Shown: positions 37,891-46,398, numbered from the stretch's first letter. The stretch is DNA of 46,458 nucleotides from DATFWC01 sp045801465 (GCA_045801465.1 JBJMSU010000047.1:1-46458), one strand, 5' to 3'. Notes: generated by a model from the sequence alone, not told the origin. A program made the numbers and translations.

Positions 37891-38871
37891 CTACCGGGCA
37901 CTCACCTCGCCGACGAACAGGACGATCGGCGGCAACACGCCGGGATCGAGCGGAAGCGATCGGTCGCTGTAGGTCTTGATGTTGCCTTCGCGGTCAGGCG
38001 GAGCGCGCTTGAGCACATGATTGGCGGTCGGAACGGTGACGACGCGCGCATCGGGTCGCGCCCTGGCGAGTCGATCGCGATCGTTGAGCGGGATCTGCAG
38101 GTCGCGCGCCGCGTAGAGGAGGAGAACCGGGGTCGACAGCTGCGCCAGTTCGCTGCGCGGATCGATGGGCAGAACCGAGGCGAGATAAGGCTGCACGGAA
38201 GGTCGAAACACCGGCGCGAGCTCGCCAGGAATATCCGTGACGCGTTCGCCGGCAGCGAGCGCGTCGGTGATCCGCAGCGCCTCGGCGCGCAGCGCTTCCG
38301 GCATCGGCGCGGTGCGAAACTGCGTGCGCAGGATATCGGCCAGCGGACGTCCCGGAGCTGCGAGAAGAACGAGCCCCGCCACATTGAGCTGACGGGCTGC
38401 CCGCATGGCGATGAGGCCGCCTTCGCTGTGCCCGGCAAGGACAAGAGAGGACACGTCGTCGCGACCGCAAAGGCTGCGGCAGGCTGCGACCGCATCGCCG
38501 ACCAGATCGTCGAACCGCATCTCCTCTTCATGCGTCACCAGCCCGGCGCTGCCGCCGATGCCGCGCTTGTCGTAGCGCAGCGATCGTATGCCATGCGCCG
38601 CAAGACCGGCGGCAAGCAGCCGATAGGTGTCGGTCGAGATCAACGGGCCGTTGCCGTCACGGTCGGTCGGCCCCGATCCGGCGATGATGAGGACCGCAGG
38701 GCCGCGCGGCGCCGATTTCGGCAGCGTCAGGGTGCCGGCGAGTCCGCCATGCGACCAGGGCTCTTCCACCATTTTGGCATCGGCACCCGCCGCCGTGGGG
38801 CTTAGCGAAGCCGAGATGGCGGCGCCGATCAGCTCAACCGCGCGGCGCCGCGTCAGCGATGTGGCGCTCAC
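37891..38871 (-). CDS. Secreted alpha/beta hydrolase
   Basis: 326 residues, GTG start overlapping the glutathione transferase stop (GTGA). The N terminus SLTRRRAVELIGAAISASL looks like a Tat or Sec signal. The fold is clear: LIIAGSGPTDRDGNG (oxyanion region), RYDKRGIGGSAG, nucleophile motif LAGHSEGGLIAMRAA (Ser149), an acid in YAARDLQIPL and a late His in TANHVLKRAP. It resembles YqiA/FrsA-like and periplasmic dienelactone-hydrolase-type esterases. The substrate is unknown. Coupling to the glutathione transferase suggests co-expression, not necessarily a shared pathway. Confidence 0.88.
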   Translation of the reverse strand: MSATSLTRRRAVELIGAAISASLSPTAAGADAKMVEEPWSHGGLAGTLTLPKSAPRGPAVLIIAGSGPTDRDGNGPLISTDTYRLLAAGLAAHGIRSLRYDKRGIGGSAGLVTHEEEMRFDDLVGDAVAACRSLCGRDDVSSLVLAGHSEGGLIAMRAARQLNVAGLVLLAAPGRPLADILRTQFRTAPMPEALRAEALRITDALAAGERVTDIPGELAPVFRPSVQPYLASVLPIDPRSELAQLSTPVLLLYAARDLQIPLNDRDRLARARPDARVVTVPTANHVLKRAPPDREGNIKTYSDRSLPLDPGVLPPIVLFVGEVSAR

Positions 38872-39494
38872 GTCAGCGGTACGGCCACGACGTGGTCGCG
38901 AAAGGCCGGGCGCTTCTCGATTTCCCTATACCAACGCTCGAGATGGGGGAGCGGCGGCCGCTGCGGCACGATCTGGCGGAAGCGGAACGCAACGAGGGCA
39001 ACCGGAATGTCGCCCATCGAGAATTCGTCGTCCGCCAGATAGGCGGTCTTGGCGAGCTCGGCATCGACGATCGCCATCGCTTCCGTGGTCTTTTTCTGCG
39101 ACTCGGCGATCGCGGCGTGGTCGCGCTTTTCCGGCGGCGTGCGGATCAGGCCCCAGAACGCCTGGAACATCGCCGGGCTTGCCACGGAGAGCTGCCAATC
39201 CATCCATTGTCCGGCGCGGGCGCGCGCTCTCGGATCGCTGGGCGCGAGCGTCCCGGCCCCGTGCTTGGCGGCGAGGTAGCGCACGATCGCGTTCGACTCC
39301 CACAGGATGAAACCGTTTTCTTCCTCCAGCGTCGGGACCAGCCCGTTCGGATTCATCGCCAGGTACGGCGGCTCCTTGTTCTTTCCGAACGAGCCGCCGA
39401 TGTCGATGCGTTCGTGCGGAAGCTTGAGCTCGCCCACCGCCCACATCACCTTCTGCACGTTGATCGAGTTGTTGCGGCCCCAAATCTTGATCAT
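38868..39494 (-). CDS. Glutathione S-transferase
   Basis: 208 residues from the ATG at 39492-39494, with GGGGAG seven bases upstream. The thioredoxin-like N-terminal domain has IKIWGRNNSINVQKVMWAV, with a serine in the position of the catalytic residue of many bacterial enzymes, then NPNGLVPTLEEENGFILWESNAIVRYLA, the glutathione-binding cis-proline and Glu-Ser pair. The C-terminal helical domain ends DIPVALVAFRF. It conjugates or reduces electrophiles with glutathione in the cytosol; the substrate is unknown. Confidence 0.93.
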   Translation of the reverse strand: MIKIWGRNNSINVQKVMWAVGELKLPHERIDIGGSFGKNKEPPYLAMNPNGLVPTLEEENGFILWESNAIVRYLAAKHGAGTLAPSDPRARARAGQWMDWQLSVASPAMFQAFWGLIRTPPEKRDHAAIAESQKKTTEAMAIVDAELAKTAYLADDEFSMGDIPVALVAFRFRQIVPQRPPLPHLERWYREIEKRPAFRDHVVAVPLT

Positions 39495-39519
39495 CCAATG
39501 CTCCCCTTGCTCGATCGTT

Positions 39520-39640
39520 GTCATGCCCGGCCTTGTGCGGCCTTATGCCGGGCATCCACGTCTTCTCAGTCGAGCACGTCAAAGACGTGGATGGCCGGGA
39601 CAACCCTCGCCGCTTATGGCGGCTCGCCCGGCCATGACGA
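39520..39640. repeat. Intergenic cruciform-type repeat (about 120 bp)
   Basis: Outer arms are GTCATGCCCGGCC (39520 on) and GCCCGGCCATGAC (39627-39639). Inner arms are GGCATCCACGTCTT (39551-39564) and AAAGACGTGGATGG (39581 on). The whole gap between the Trm112-like and glutathione transferase genes is made of it. From memory, this sequence type is abundant in Bradyrhizobium and Rhodopseudomonas genomes; the short palindrome at 12008-12042 shares its outer arm. Confidence 0.8.
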
Positions 39641-39656
39641 GGCGCAGGCGTACTAT

Positions 39657-39854
39657 TCACTCGAGCGGGCGCGCCTCCTCGGGCAGCATGATCGGGATGC
39701 CGTCGCGGATCGGGTAGGCGAGCTTGGCGGCGCGGGAAATCAATTCCTGCTTCTCCGCGTCGTATTCGAGCGTGCTTTTGGTGAGCGGACAGACGAGAAT
39801 TTCGAGCAGCTTGGGGTCGACGCTGCCGGCGGGTCGATCGGGAGGTGTGGTCAT
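39657..39854 (-). CDS. Trm112-like (UPF0434, YcaR) protein
   Basis: 65 residues. LLEILVCPLTKSTLEYD is followed by ELISRAAKLAYPIRDGIPIMLPEEAR, the UPF0434 pattern. Related Trm112 proteins activate methyltransferases through a small zinc-binding domain. The CPxCK zinc site is incomplete here (CPLTK), so it probably does not bind zinc through that motif. Its partner is unknown. It is flanked by intergenic repeat on the 5' side. Confidence 0.88.
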   Translation of the reverse strand: MTTPPDRPAGSVDPKLLEILVCPLTKSTLEYDAEKQELISRAAKLAYPIRDGIPIMLPEEARPLE

Positions 39855-39955
39855 GATGCGTCCTTCGTGGGGTCCGGTGTTATAGCACGTCGATTTGTGG
39901 GCGGGATTGGTTTCCGGGCTTCAGGCACCGCAGCCTGCCGTAAAGGATTGTCGCC

Positions 39956-40681
39956 ATGACTTGGCTTGCGGGTGTCGATGGCTGCCCGGGCGGATGGATC
40001 GTCGCCTGCGTGCGACCGGACGGTGACGAGGTTCGGCTCGCGATCGTGCCACGCTTCGCCGATTTGCTGGCGTTGCCGGAGCAGCCCTCCATCATTGCCG
40101 TCGACGTGCCGATCGGGCTACCCGAACGGACCGCCCACGGCGGACGTGAAGCCGAAAAGGCCGTGCGTCCATTACTCGGTGCGCGGCAATCGTCGGTGTT
40201 TTCGGTGCCGTCGCGGGCGGCGCTGTATGCCGGCGATTACGGCAACGCCTGTCGGATCGCGCTCGCCACATCCGACCCGCCGCGCAAGGTGTCGAAGCAA
40301 TTGTTCATGATCGCACCGAAAATCCGCCAGGTCGACGCCCTGCTGCGCGAGGACGCGACGCTCGCCACGAAGGTCTTCGAGGTGCATCCGGAGCTGGCAT
40401 TCTGGCGCCTCAACGGCGGGTGCGCGCTGAGCGAGCCGAAGAAGGTCAAGGGCCGCTGCTACGAGCCGGGGCTTGCGTTGCGCCGCGAGCTGTTGGCGGC
40501 CGCCGGACTGCCTGCAGCCGTCTGCGCCGCGGCCGCGCCGCGGCGCGCCGGGGCGGATGATCTCCTCGACGCGCTCGCATGCGCGGTGGTGGCGCGGCGC
40601 ATCCACGCCGGAATCGCGCAGTCGTTTCCCCACCGACCGGCGCGCGATGCGTTCGGGTTACCGATGGCGATCTGGGCGTGA
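39956..40681 (+). CDS. DUF429 domain protein
   Basis: 241 residues. GVDGCPGGWIVACV at the N terminus, AVDVPIGLPE (acidic residues of an RNase H-like fold), SVFSVPSRAALYA and ADDLLDALACAVVARRI are the DUF429 signature blocks. The fold suggests a nuclease or nucleic-acid-related enzyme, but no member has a well-established role. The ATG at 39956 follows a short gap after the divergent Trm112-like gene. It is convergent with the DUF3455 gene, two bases apart. Confidence 0.88.
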   Translation: MTWLAGVDGCPGGWIVACVRPDGDEVRLAIVPRFADLLALPEQPSIIAVDVPIGLPERTAHGGREAEKAVRPLLGARQSSVFSVPSRAALYAGDYGNACRIALATSDPPRKVSKQLFMIAPKIRQVDALLREDATLATKVFEVHPELAFWRLNGGCALSEPKKVKGRCYEPGLALRRELLAAAGLPAAVCAAAAPRRAGADDLLDALACAVVARRIHAGIAQSFPHRPARDAFGLPMAIWA

Positions 40682-40683
40682 CG

Positions 40684-41211
40684 CTATTTCAGGAACAAAT
40701 ACGTCGCCGTGTAGGGCACGCGGCTTTCCTGGTTCGCGTGCGCGTCATCACAGCCCTGGGCCGGCGCCGTGCCGGCCGTGGTGGAGACGCGCAGAATGCC
40801 TTTGGCCTGGGTGAATTGACCCGCTCCTTCGCTCGATTTGATGTCGAGCAGCAACCACGGGATTGCGTTCCCGCCCGGCGCCGGGGCATTGGCCTTGACG
40901 GCGCCCACCACCTTGCCGCCGTCGCTTCCTTCCCACGTGGGGCCGCCGTAGTGCTTGCCGATCGTCTTCTTCTGGGTGTCGAACAGCTCGGCCTCCGGGC
41001 CCTTGAAATTCCATGCCCACGCGCCGGCGGGATTCTTGCCGCAGGTGTAGATCTGCACGCCGGTCGCCGGCACCTCGAGGTACACCGACATCCCGGCCGG
41101 CTTGATCGCCGCCGGAAGCTGCTCGAGCGCTGGGGTCTCGCCCCAGGCCGGCTGCGCCAACAATGCCAGTCCAGCGGCCACACCGGCGGCCATGAGCAAT
41201 CTGCCGAGCAT
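40684..41211 (-). CDS. DUF3455 domain protein, secreted
   Basis: 175 residues from the ATG at 41209-41211, with GGAGG upstream. A signal peptide (MLGRLLMAAGVAAGLALLAQPAWG) precedes the DUF3455 domain: PAGMSVYLEVPATGVQIYTC, WNFKGPEAELFD, IGKHYGGPTWEGSDGGKVVG and PWLLLDIKSSEGAGQF. The family has no assigned activity. Two cysteines (YTCGK, GCDDA) could form a periplasmic disulfide. The 125-bp gap to asd contains no gene. Confidence 0.88.
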   Translation of the reverse strand: MLGRLLMAAGVAAGLALLAQPAWGETPALEQLPAAIKPAGMSVYLEVPATGVQIYTCGKNPAGAWAWNFKGPEAELFDTQKKTIGKHYGGPTWEGSDGGKVVGAVKANAPAPGGNAIPWLLLDIKSSEGAGQFTQAKGILRVSTTAGTAPAQGCDDAHANQESRVPYTATYLFLK

Positions 41212-41336
41212 TCGGTCTTCCTCCACGATGACCCCTGCCCTTGGACGCGGCGGTCCAGAGGCATGTTCAACGTGCGTCAATCGAAGAGTTCTGGACCGTT
41301 GAGTCCGCGGCAAAGGAATCGGTAGGACCAGATGGA

Positions 41337-42371
41337 TTATGCCGCCCTTTTCTTCGCCTCAATCAGCTTGCGGTTGATCAGGCACTCGGCGATCTGCACC
41401 GCATTGAGCGCGGCGCCCTTGCGCAGATTATCCGATACCACCCACAGGACGAGGCCGTTGTCGACTGTCGGATCCTCGCGGATGCGGCTGATGTAGGTCG
41501 CATCCTCGCCGGCTGCCTCGTGCGGCGTGACATAGCCGCCGGGCTCGCGCCGGTCGATCACCAGGCAGCCCGGCGCCGAGTGCAGGATCTCGCGCGCCTC
41601 GTCGGCGCTGATCGGTTCTGCGAACTCGATGTTCACCGCCTCCGAATGGCCGATGAACACCGGCACGCGCACGCAGGTGGCGACGAGCTTGATCTTGGGA
41701 TCGAGGATCTTCTTGGTCTCCGCCACCATCTTCCATTCTTCCTTGGTGGAGCCGTCGTCCATGAAGACGTCGATATGCGGGATCACGTTGAAGGCGATGC
41801 GCTTGGGAAACGTCTTGGTCTCGATCTCCTGCAGCGAGTAGATCGCCTTGGTCTGACGGTCGAGCTCGTCCATGCCGTCCTTGCCGGCGCCTGAGACCGA
41901 CTGGTAGGTGGCGACCACCACGCGCTTGATCTTGGCCCGGTCGTGCAGCGGCTTGAGGGCCACCACCAGCTGGGCGGTCGAGCAGTTCGGGTTGGCGATG
42001 ATGCCTTTCTTGCGAAAGCCGGCGACTGCGTCAGCATTGACCTCGGGGACGACCAGCGGCACGTCGGCGTCGTAGCGCCAGCAGGAGGAATTATCGATCA
42101 CCACCGCGCCGGCCGCCGCGATCCTGGGCGACCATTCCTTCGACACTGCGCCGCCTGCCGACATCAGGCACACATCGACGTCGGAGAAGTCGTAGTGCTC
42201 GAGCGCCTTGCACTTGAGCGTAGCGTCGCCATACGAGACCTCGACGCCCTGGCTCTTGCGCGAGGCGAGCGCCACCACTTCGTCCGCCGGGAATCTCCGC
42301 TCGGCCAGCACGCCGAGCATCTCGCGGCCCACATTGCCCGTGGCGCCGACGACGGCGACCTTGTAACCCAT
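41337..42371 (-). CDS. asd: Aspartate-semialdehyde dehydrogenase
   Basis: 344 residues. GATGNVGREMLGVLAER is the NADP-binding loop, and NPNCSTAQ contains the catalytic Cys130. SVSGAGKDGMDEL and RVPVFIGHSEAVNIEF hold substrate-binding residues and the catalytic His. It converts aspartyl phosphate to aspartate semialdehyde for lysine, threonine and methionine synthesis and for diaminopimelate of the cell wall. Divergent from the molybdenum hydroxylase gene, with repeat copy C in the 399-bp gap. Confidence 0.96.
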   Translation of the reverse strand: MGYKVAVVGATGNVGREMLGVLAERRFPADEVVALASRKSQGVEVSYGDATLKCKALEHYDFSDVDVCLMSAGGAVSKEWSPRIAAAGAVVIDNSSCWRYDADVPLVVPEVNADAVAGFRKKGIIANPNCSTAQLVVALKPLHDRAKIKRVVVATYQSVSGAGKDGMDELDRQTKAIYSLQEIETKTFPKRIAFNVIPHIDVFMDDGSTKEEWKMVAETKKILDPKIKLVATCVRVPVFIGHSEAVNIEFAEPISADEAREILHSAPGCLVIDRREPGGYVTPHEAAGEDATYISRIREDPTVDNGLVLWVVSDNLRKGAALNAVQIAECLINRKLIEAKKRAA

Positions 42372-42410
42372 CGTTCATTCTCCGGCGAAATTTCGTCCCT
42401 GGCGCTTGCT

Positions 42411-42583
42411 GCTAGCGCCGCCGATTTGAAGTTCCTAAGCGCCTGCCGCAAGCTCGTATAGGAACTTCAAATCGAAAAGCGGCACTAGAACCATAGACTT
42501 GCTAGTGCCCCGTTGCTTCCGAAGTTCGTGTCAGAGGGTGCAGCAATGTATCACGAACTTCGGAAGCGGGGCACTAGTGCCGG
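42411..42583 (+). repeat. Two-hairpin interspersed repeat, copy C (best preserved)
   Basis: Hairpin 1: CGATTTGAAGTTCCTA (42422-42437) pairs perfectly with 42459-42474, with a 21-base loop. Hairpin 2: the arm 42502-42530 (CTAGTGCCCCG... GTTCGTG) pairs with 42552-42577 over 26 bp, with one 3-base bulge and a 21-base loop. GGCACTAG-type words join and end the element. It lies between divergent asd and the molybdenum hydroxylase gene. The remaining 187 bp before that gene show nothing recognisable. Confidence 0.88.
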
Positions 42584-42770
42584 GACGGCTGCGCTTCTAA
42601 GCGAGAATCCTTAACAACACAACGCTCGTATCTTTCCGCCGCGGTCGGCGCCGTGCGTCCCTGCCCTGCCTCCGCCGCGCGACCGGCGAGTCCCGGATGT
42701 TCTTTCGGTATCCACCTCCCCAAAATATGCGCTAGTTTGACCGCGGCAATAACCGCGAGCGGGGGGAAAC

Positions 42771-45095
42771 GTGCTCAAATTCGGGATCGGCCAGTCGGTG
42801 CGGCGGGTGGAGGACCAGCGCTTCATCACCGGACGTGCGCGCTACGTCGACGACATCAACTTGGCCCACCAATGCTATGGGGTGGTGATCTATGCGCCGC
42901 ACGCGCACGCCCGGATCCGCGCCGTGCACACCGATGCGGCCAAGGCTGCCCCGGGCGTACTCTGTGTGCTTACCGGCGCGGATGCCGCCGCCGAAAAACT
43001 CGGCGCGATCACGCCGTTCCTGATGCCGGAGATGCTCGGCGCGCCCAAGGGGTACCGCACGTTCTGGCCGGTGCTTGCCGCCGACAAGGTGCGCTTCCTC
43101 GGCGAACGCGTTGCTTTCGTGGTGGCGGAGACCGCCGCGCAGGCGCGCGACGCGGCCGAGCTCGTCACCATCGACTACGAGGAGCTGCCGAGCGCCGCCA
43201 ACGTGGAAGACGCGGCGGCGGACACCGCCGCCAAGGTCTGGGACGATTGTCCGCAGGGCAACATTGGATACGGACTGATGTTCGGCGACAAGGCCGCAAG
43301 CGACGCGGCCTTTGCCCAGGCCAAGCACGTGGTGTCGCTCAAGCTGGAGAACAACCGCGTGTCCGCCAACGCGATGGAGCCGCGCGTGGCGCTCGGCGAC
43401 TACGATCCCGGCAGCGGCAATTACACGCTCCACACCAGCACGCAAAATCCGCACGGCGTGCGCAACGAGATGGCGCACATCTTTCATTTGCCGGAGACGC
43501 GCTTTCGCGTGATCGCGCCGGACGTCGGCGGCGGGTTCGGGATGAAGAGCGAGGCCTATCCGGAAGACGCGCTGGTGTTGTGGGCCTCGCGCCTGGTCGG
43601 CCGACCGGTGAAGTGGACGGCGACGCGCAGCGAGAGCCTCATGGGCGACGCCCACGGCCGCGACCAGGTCGTGTTCGGGGAGCTTGCGCTCGACGAGAAC
43701 GGAAAAATACTCGCGCTACGCAGCCAGGCGCGGCATGCGGTCGGCGCCTACCTGACCGGGCCCGGGCTGGTGCCGTCAGTGTTCGCGCTGCGCTTCCAGC
43801 CCAGCGTCTACGACATCCAGACGATCCACATCATGGCGCAGGGCGTGTTCACCAACACCTCGCCGTTAACGCCGTATCGCGGCGCCGGCCGGCCCGAAGC
43901 CATCTATCTGATCGAGCGCCTGCTCGATCGCGCCGCCCAAATCATCGGCCTCGATCAGGCGGAGATCCGCCGGCGCAACCTGATCAAGCCGCAGGCGATG
44001 CCGTACAAGACGCCGACGATGTTCGTCTACGACAGCGGCGAGTTCGAGCGCGTCATGGATCGTTGTCTCGACCTCGCCGACTGGAAAGGATTCGCGGCGC
44101 GCCGCAAGGCCAGCGAAAGGAACGGCAAGCGGCGCGGTCGCGGCGTCGCGTTCCTGATCGAGCAGGGCGGGGTGTTCAACGAGCGCATGGAGCTGCGGTT
44201 CGATCCCGGCGGCACGGTTACCATCGTGGCCGGGACCTTTTCCCACGGCCAGGGTCACGCCACCACATATGCGCAGCTCGTGGCCGACTGGCTCGGCGTC
44301 CCGTTCGAGGCGATCCGGTTCGTGCAGGGCGACACCGATCAGGTGCCGTTCGGCCGCGGCACCTACGCGGCCCGCAGCTCGATGCTCGGCGGCTGCGCCC
44401 TCAAGGCGGCGGCCGATGCCATCATCGAGAAGGCGAAGCCCATGGCGGCCACCCTGATGGAAGCCGCCGCCGGCGACATCGAGTTCAAGGACGGACACTT
44501 TCGCGTGGTCGGCACCGACAAGTCGCTGTCGATGATGGATGTCGCCAAGGCGTTCTATTACCGCATGGGCGTCACCGATAAGTTCGGCGTCGGCCTGGAG
44601 GCGAGCGGCACGTATCATACCGAGCCGCCGAATTTTCCCAACGGCTGCCATGCGTGCGAGGTCGAAGTCGACCCCGAGACCGGCGAGGTCACGCTCGACC
44701 GTTATTGCGCGATCGACGATGTGGGACTGGCGATCAACCCGTTGATCTGCGAAGGCCAGGTGCATGGCGGGGTAGCCCAAGGCATCGGCCAGGCGCTGAT
44801 GGAGCAAGCAACTTACGACCGCCAGTCGGGACAGCTCCTTTCGGGAAGCTTCATGGACTACGCCATGCCGCGGGCAGAGAATTTTCCCGAGTTCATCTCC
44901 GAGCTCGAGGAAATCCCGGCCAAGACCAATCCGCTGGGGGTCAAGGGGATCGGGGAGGCCGGCTGCGTCGCCTCGCCGCCGGCGGCGATCAATGCGATCC
45001 TCGACGCCTTGCGGCCGCTGGGAGTCGATCACATCGACATGCCGGCGACGTCCGATAGAGTTTGGGACACGCTCAAGCGCGCCCAGGCGGCCTAA
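42771..45095 (+). CDS. Molybdenum hydroxylase large subunit (xanthine dehydrogenase / CoxL form II family)
   Basis: 774 residues, GTG start with a GGGGGGA site eight bases upstream. The molybdopterin-binding fold is complete: VRRVEDQRFITGRARYVDDI at the N terminus, GGGFGMKSEAYPED, the active-site loop PYRGAGR at 368-374 and the catalytic Glu729 in GVKGIGEAGC. The PYRGAGR loop is the form II type (AYRGAGR) and lacks the Cys of true CO dehydrogenase (AYXCSFR), so CO oxidation is unlikely. Purines, aldehydes or aromatic N-heterocycles are plausible substrates. The iron-sulfur and FAD subunits that normally accompany it are not adjacent, so it is an orphan here. Confidence 0.93.
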   Translation: MLKFGIGQSVRRVEDQRFITGRARYVDDINLAHQCYGVVIYAPHAHARIRAVHTDAAKAAPGVLCVLTGADAAAEKLGAITPFLMPEMLGAPKGYRTFWPVLAADKVRFLGERVAFVVAETAAQARDAAELVTIDYEELPSAANVEDAAADTAAKVWDDCPQGNIGYGLMFGDKAASDAAFAQAKHVVSLKLENNRVSANAMEPRVALGDYDPGSGNYTLHTSTQNPHGVRNEMAHIFHLPETRFRVIAPDVGGGFGMKSEAYPEDALVLWASRLVGRPVKWTATRSESLMGDAHGRDQVVFGELALDENGKILALRSQARHAVGAYLTGPGLVPSVFALRFQPSVYDIQTIHIMAQGVFTNTSPLTPYRGAGRPEAIYLIERLLDRAAQIIGLDQAEIRRRNLIKPQAMPYKTPTMFVYDSGEFERVMDRCLDLADWKGFAARRKASERNGKRRGRGVAFLIEQGGVFNERMELRFDPGGTVTIVAGTFSHGQGHATTYAQLVADWLGVPFEAIRFVQGDTDQVPFGRGTYAARSSMLGGCALKAAADAIIEKAKPMAATLMEAAAGDIEFKDGHFRVVGTDKSLSMMDVAKAFYYRMGVTDKFGVGLEASGTYHTEPPNFPNGCHACEVEVDPETGEVTLDRYCAIDDVGLAINPLICEGQVHGGVAQGIGQALMEQATYDRQSGQLLSGSFMDYAMPRAENFPEFISELEEIPAKTNPLGVKGIGEAGCVASPPAAINAILDALRPLGVDHIDMPATSDRVWDTLKRAQAA

Positions 45096-45262
45096 CGCCT
45101 GACGTTGTCACATGGTCATTGCTGGACTTGACCCTGCAATACATCGTCTGGAATGAACTTACCGGTGACGTTACACTAGACAAGATTGTTACGGCCGAGC
45201 CGAAACACTAGCCGTTAATGCGCGTTTGCTAGGATGCCGGCGAGAGAGCAGGGCAAGTGCCG

Positions 45263-45964
45263 ATGGCCACGTTGATCTCCGAGAATCATAGCGAGCCTTG
45301 GCGGCGGCGCCTGTTTCTGCCCAGCTACCAGATAGCGGAAGCGGCCCGCTACGCTGACATTTCGCCCCATACGGTCGCTGCATGGCATAAAATCGAGCGA
45401 CGCACATTGTCGCATCGTGAGCGTCGCGCTGCGTTGTCCTACATGCAGTTAATCGAGGTCGCGGTAGTTGCCGCCTTTCGTAAGGCCGGCATCCAACTCA
45501 AGACCATTCGTAATGCGCGTGACTATGTACAGAAGCAGCTGAACAAGGAATTTCCCTTCGCGCAGTACCGCTTCAAGACCGAAGGCAAGCATCTGCTGAT
45601 TGATTATCAGGAGATCGAAGGGAGCAAGGGCCGCGGAAAGCATATGGTGGCGGATCAGGCGGGGCAGCTCGCCTGGAATGAGATCATCGGCCCGTTGCTG
45701 CGGGAGTTCGAGTACGAACACGACGGGATTGTCGTTCGCTGGCGAGTAGCCGGTCCTTCATCGCCTATCGTTATCGATCCCAGGATCGCGTTTGGGGCGC
45801 CGACCATTAAGGGCGTTCCGACATGGGTTATCAAAGGGCGTTGGGATGCCGGCGAAAGCAACTCGGACATTGCTGAAGATTTCGGGATTGATGCGAAAGA
45901 GGTGAGGGAGGCCTTGAAATTCGAGGGCGTAGTGCGGGGCAGGTCCAAATCAAAGGTCCACTGA
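45263..45964 (+). CDS. VapB45-like antitoxin, HTH plus DUF433
   Basis: About 233 residues from the ATG at 45263; a GTG two codons earlier is also possible. The N-terminal third (YQIAEAARYADISPHTVAAWHK) looks like a MerR/HTH DNA-binding segment. The C-terminal IDPRIAFGAPTIKGVPTWVIKGRWDAGESNSDIAEDFGI is a DUF433 domain. This two-domain plan matches the antitoxins of VapBC45-type systems. The gene overlaps the downstream PIN-like toxin by four bases. The antitoxin presumably binds both its own promoter and the toxin. It has its own 167-bp upstream gap, in which I found no convincing promoter. Confidence 0.85.
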   Translation: MATLISENHSEPWRRRLFLPSYQIAEAARYADISPHTVAAWHKIERRTLSHRERRAALSYMQLIEVAVVAAFRKAGIQLKTIRNARDYVQKQLNKEFPFAQYRFKTEGKHLLIDYQEIEGSKGRGKHMVADQAGQLAWNEIIGPLLREFEYEHDGIVVRWRVAGPSSPIVIDPRIAFGAPTIKGVPTWVIKGRWDAGESNSDIAEDFGIDAKEVREALKFEGVVRGRSKSKVH

Positions 45965-46362
45965 CGTTCTATTTTGACCGAAATTTCGGCAAGCGCTTCC
46001 CATTACTCATCCGGGCTGCGCGCCCTCCATTTGTTGTCGAATTTCATCATGATCCCAGCAACAGGTTCCGCTTTCGGCATGACACCCCGGATGACATTTG
46101 GATGTCAAAAGTTGGAGCAGAAGGGTGGATTGTCTTTAGTCACGATAGGAAATGGCATACGGAACTGCCTGTTTATGCCGCGATAAAGCAGCACAAGGTG
46201 GCCTGCTTCTATTTGGCTGGAGGCAGTACGCCAGTATGGGATAAGCTCCACTGCCTGATGCGCGGCTATGAGGGCATACGGAATTGCATCCGGACGAATC
46301 GGGCGCCCTACATCTTCGACGTAGCTTACAATGGCCGCCTGACCAGAGTGCCTATCCCATAA
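45961..46362 (+). CDS. VapC45-like PIN-domain toxin, CTG start
   Basis: 133 residues if translation begins at the CTG at 45961, which overlaps the antitoxin stop (CTGA). The frame opens (M)TFYFDRNFGKRF with Asp6, then DTPDDIWMSKVGAEGW (Asp44/45) and VFSHDRKW (Asp62), the acidic residues expected of a PIN-type ribonuclease. The rest of the frame is open to 46362. No ATG, GTG or TTG occurs in this frame between an upstream stop (inside the antitoxin gene) and the ATG at 46102, which would remove Asp6 and Asp44/45. So a full toxin needs CTG initiation or coupled re-initiation, or the start has been lost. The exact RNA target is unknown. Confidence 0.72.
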   Translation: MTFYFDRNFGKRFPLLIRAARPPFVVEFHHDPSNRFRFRHDTPDDIWMSKVGAEGWIVFSHDRKWHTELPVYAAIKQHKVACFYLAGGSTPVWDKLHCLMRGYEGIRNCIRTNRAPYIFDVAYNGRLTRVPIP

Positions 46363-46398
46363 GACCGGTGAGCCCGCGTATAGCGAGTCAACTGGCCC

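Noticed and set aside
42422..42474. Resemblance to a yeast FRT site: the right arm GTATAGGAACTTC is an exact match and the left arm GAAGTTCCTA a partial one
   Set aside because: The arms are separated by about 20 bases instead of 8, the other two copies of the repeat do not keep the match, and the sequence is explained by the natural repeat family. It is not a sign of genetic engineering.
42653..44581. Long overlapping frame on the same strand as the molybdenum hydroxylase
   Set aside because: It is an arginine- and glycine-rich frameshifted reading of that gene with no domain signal.
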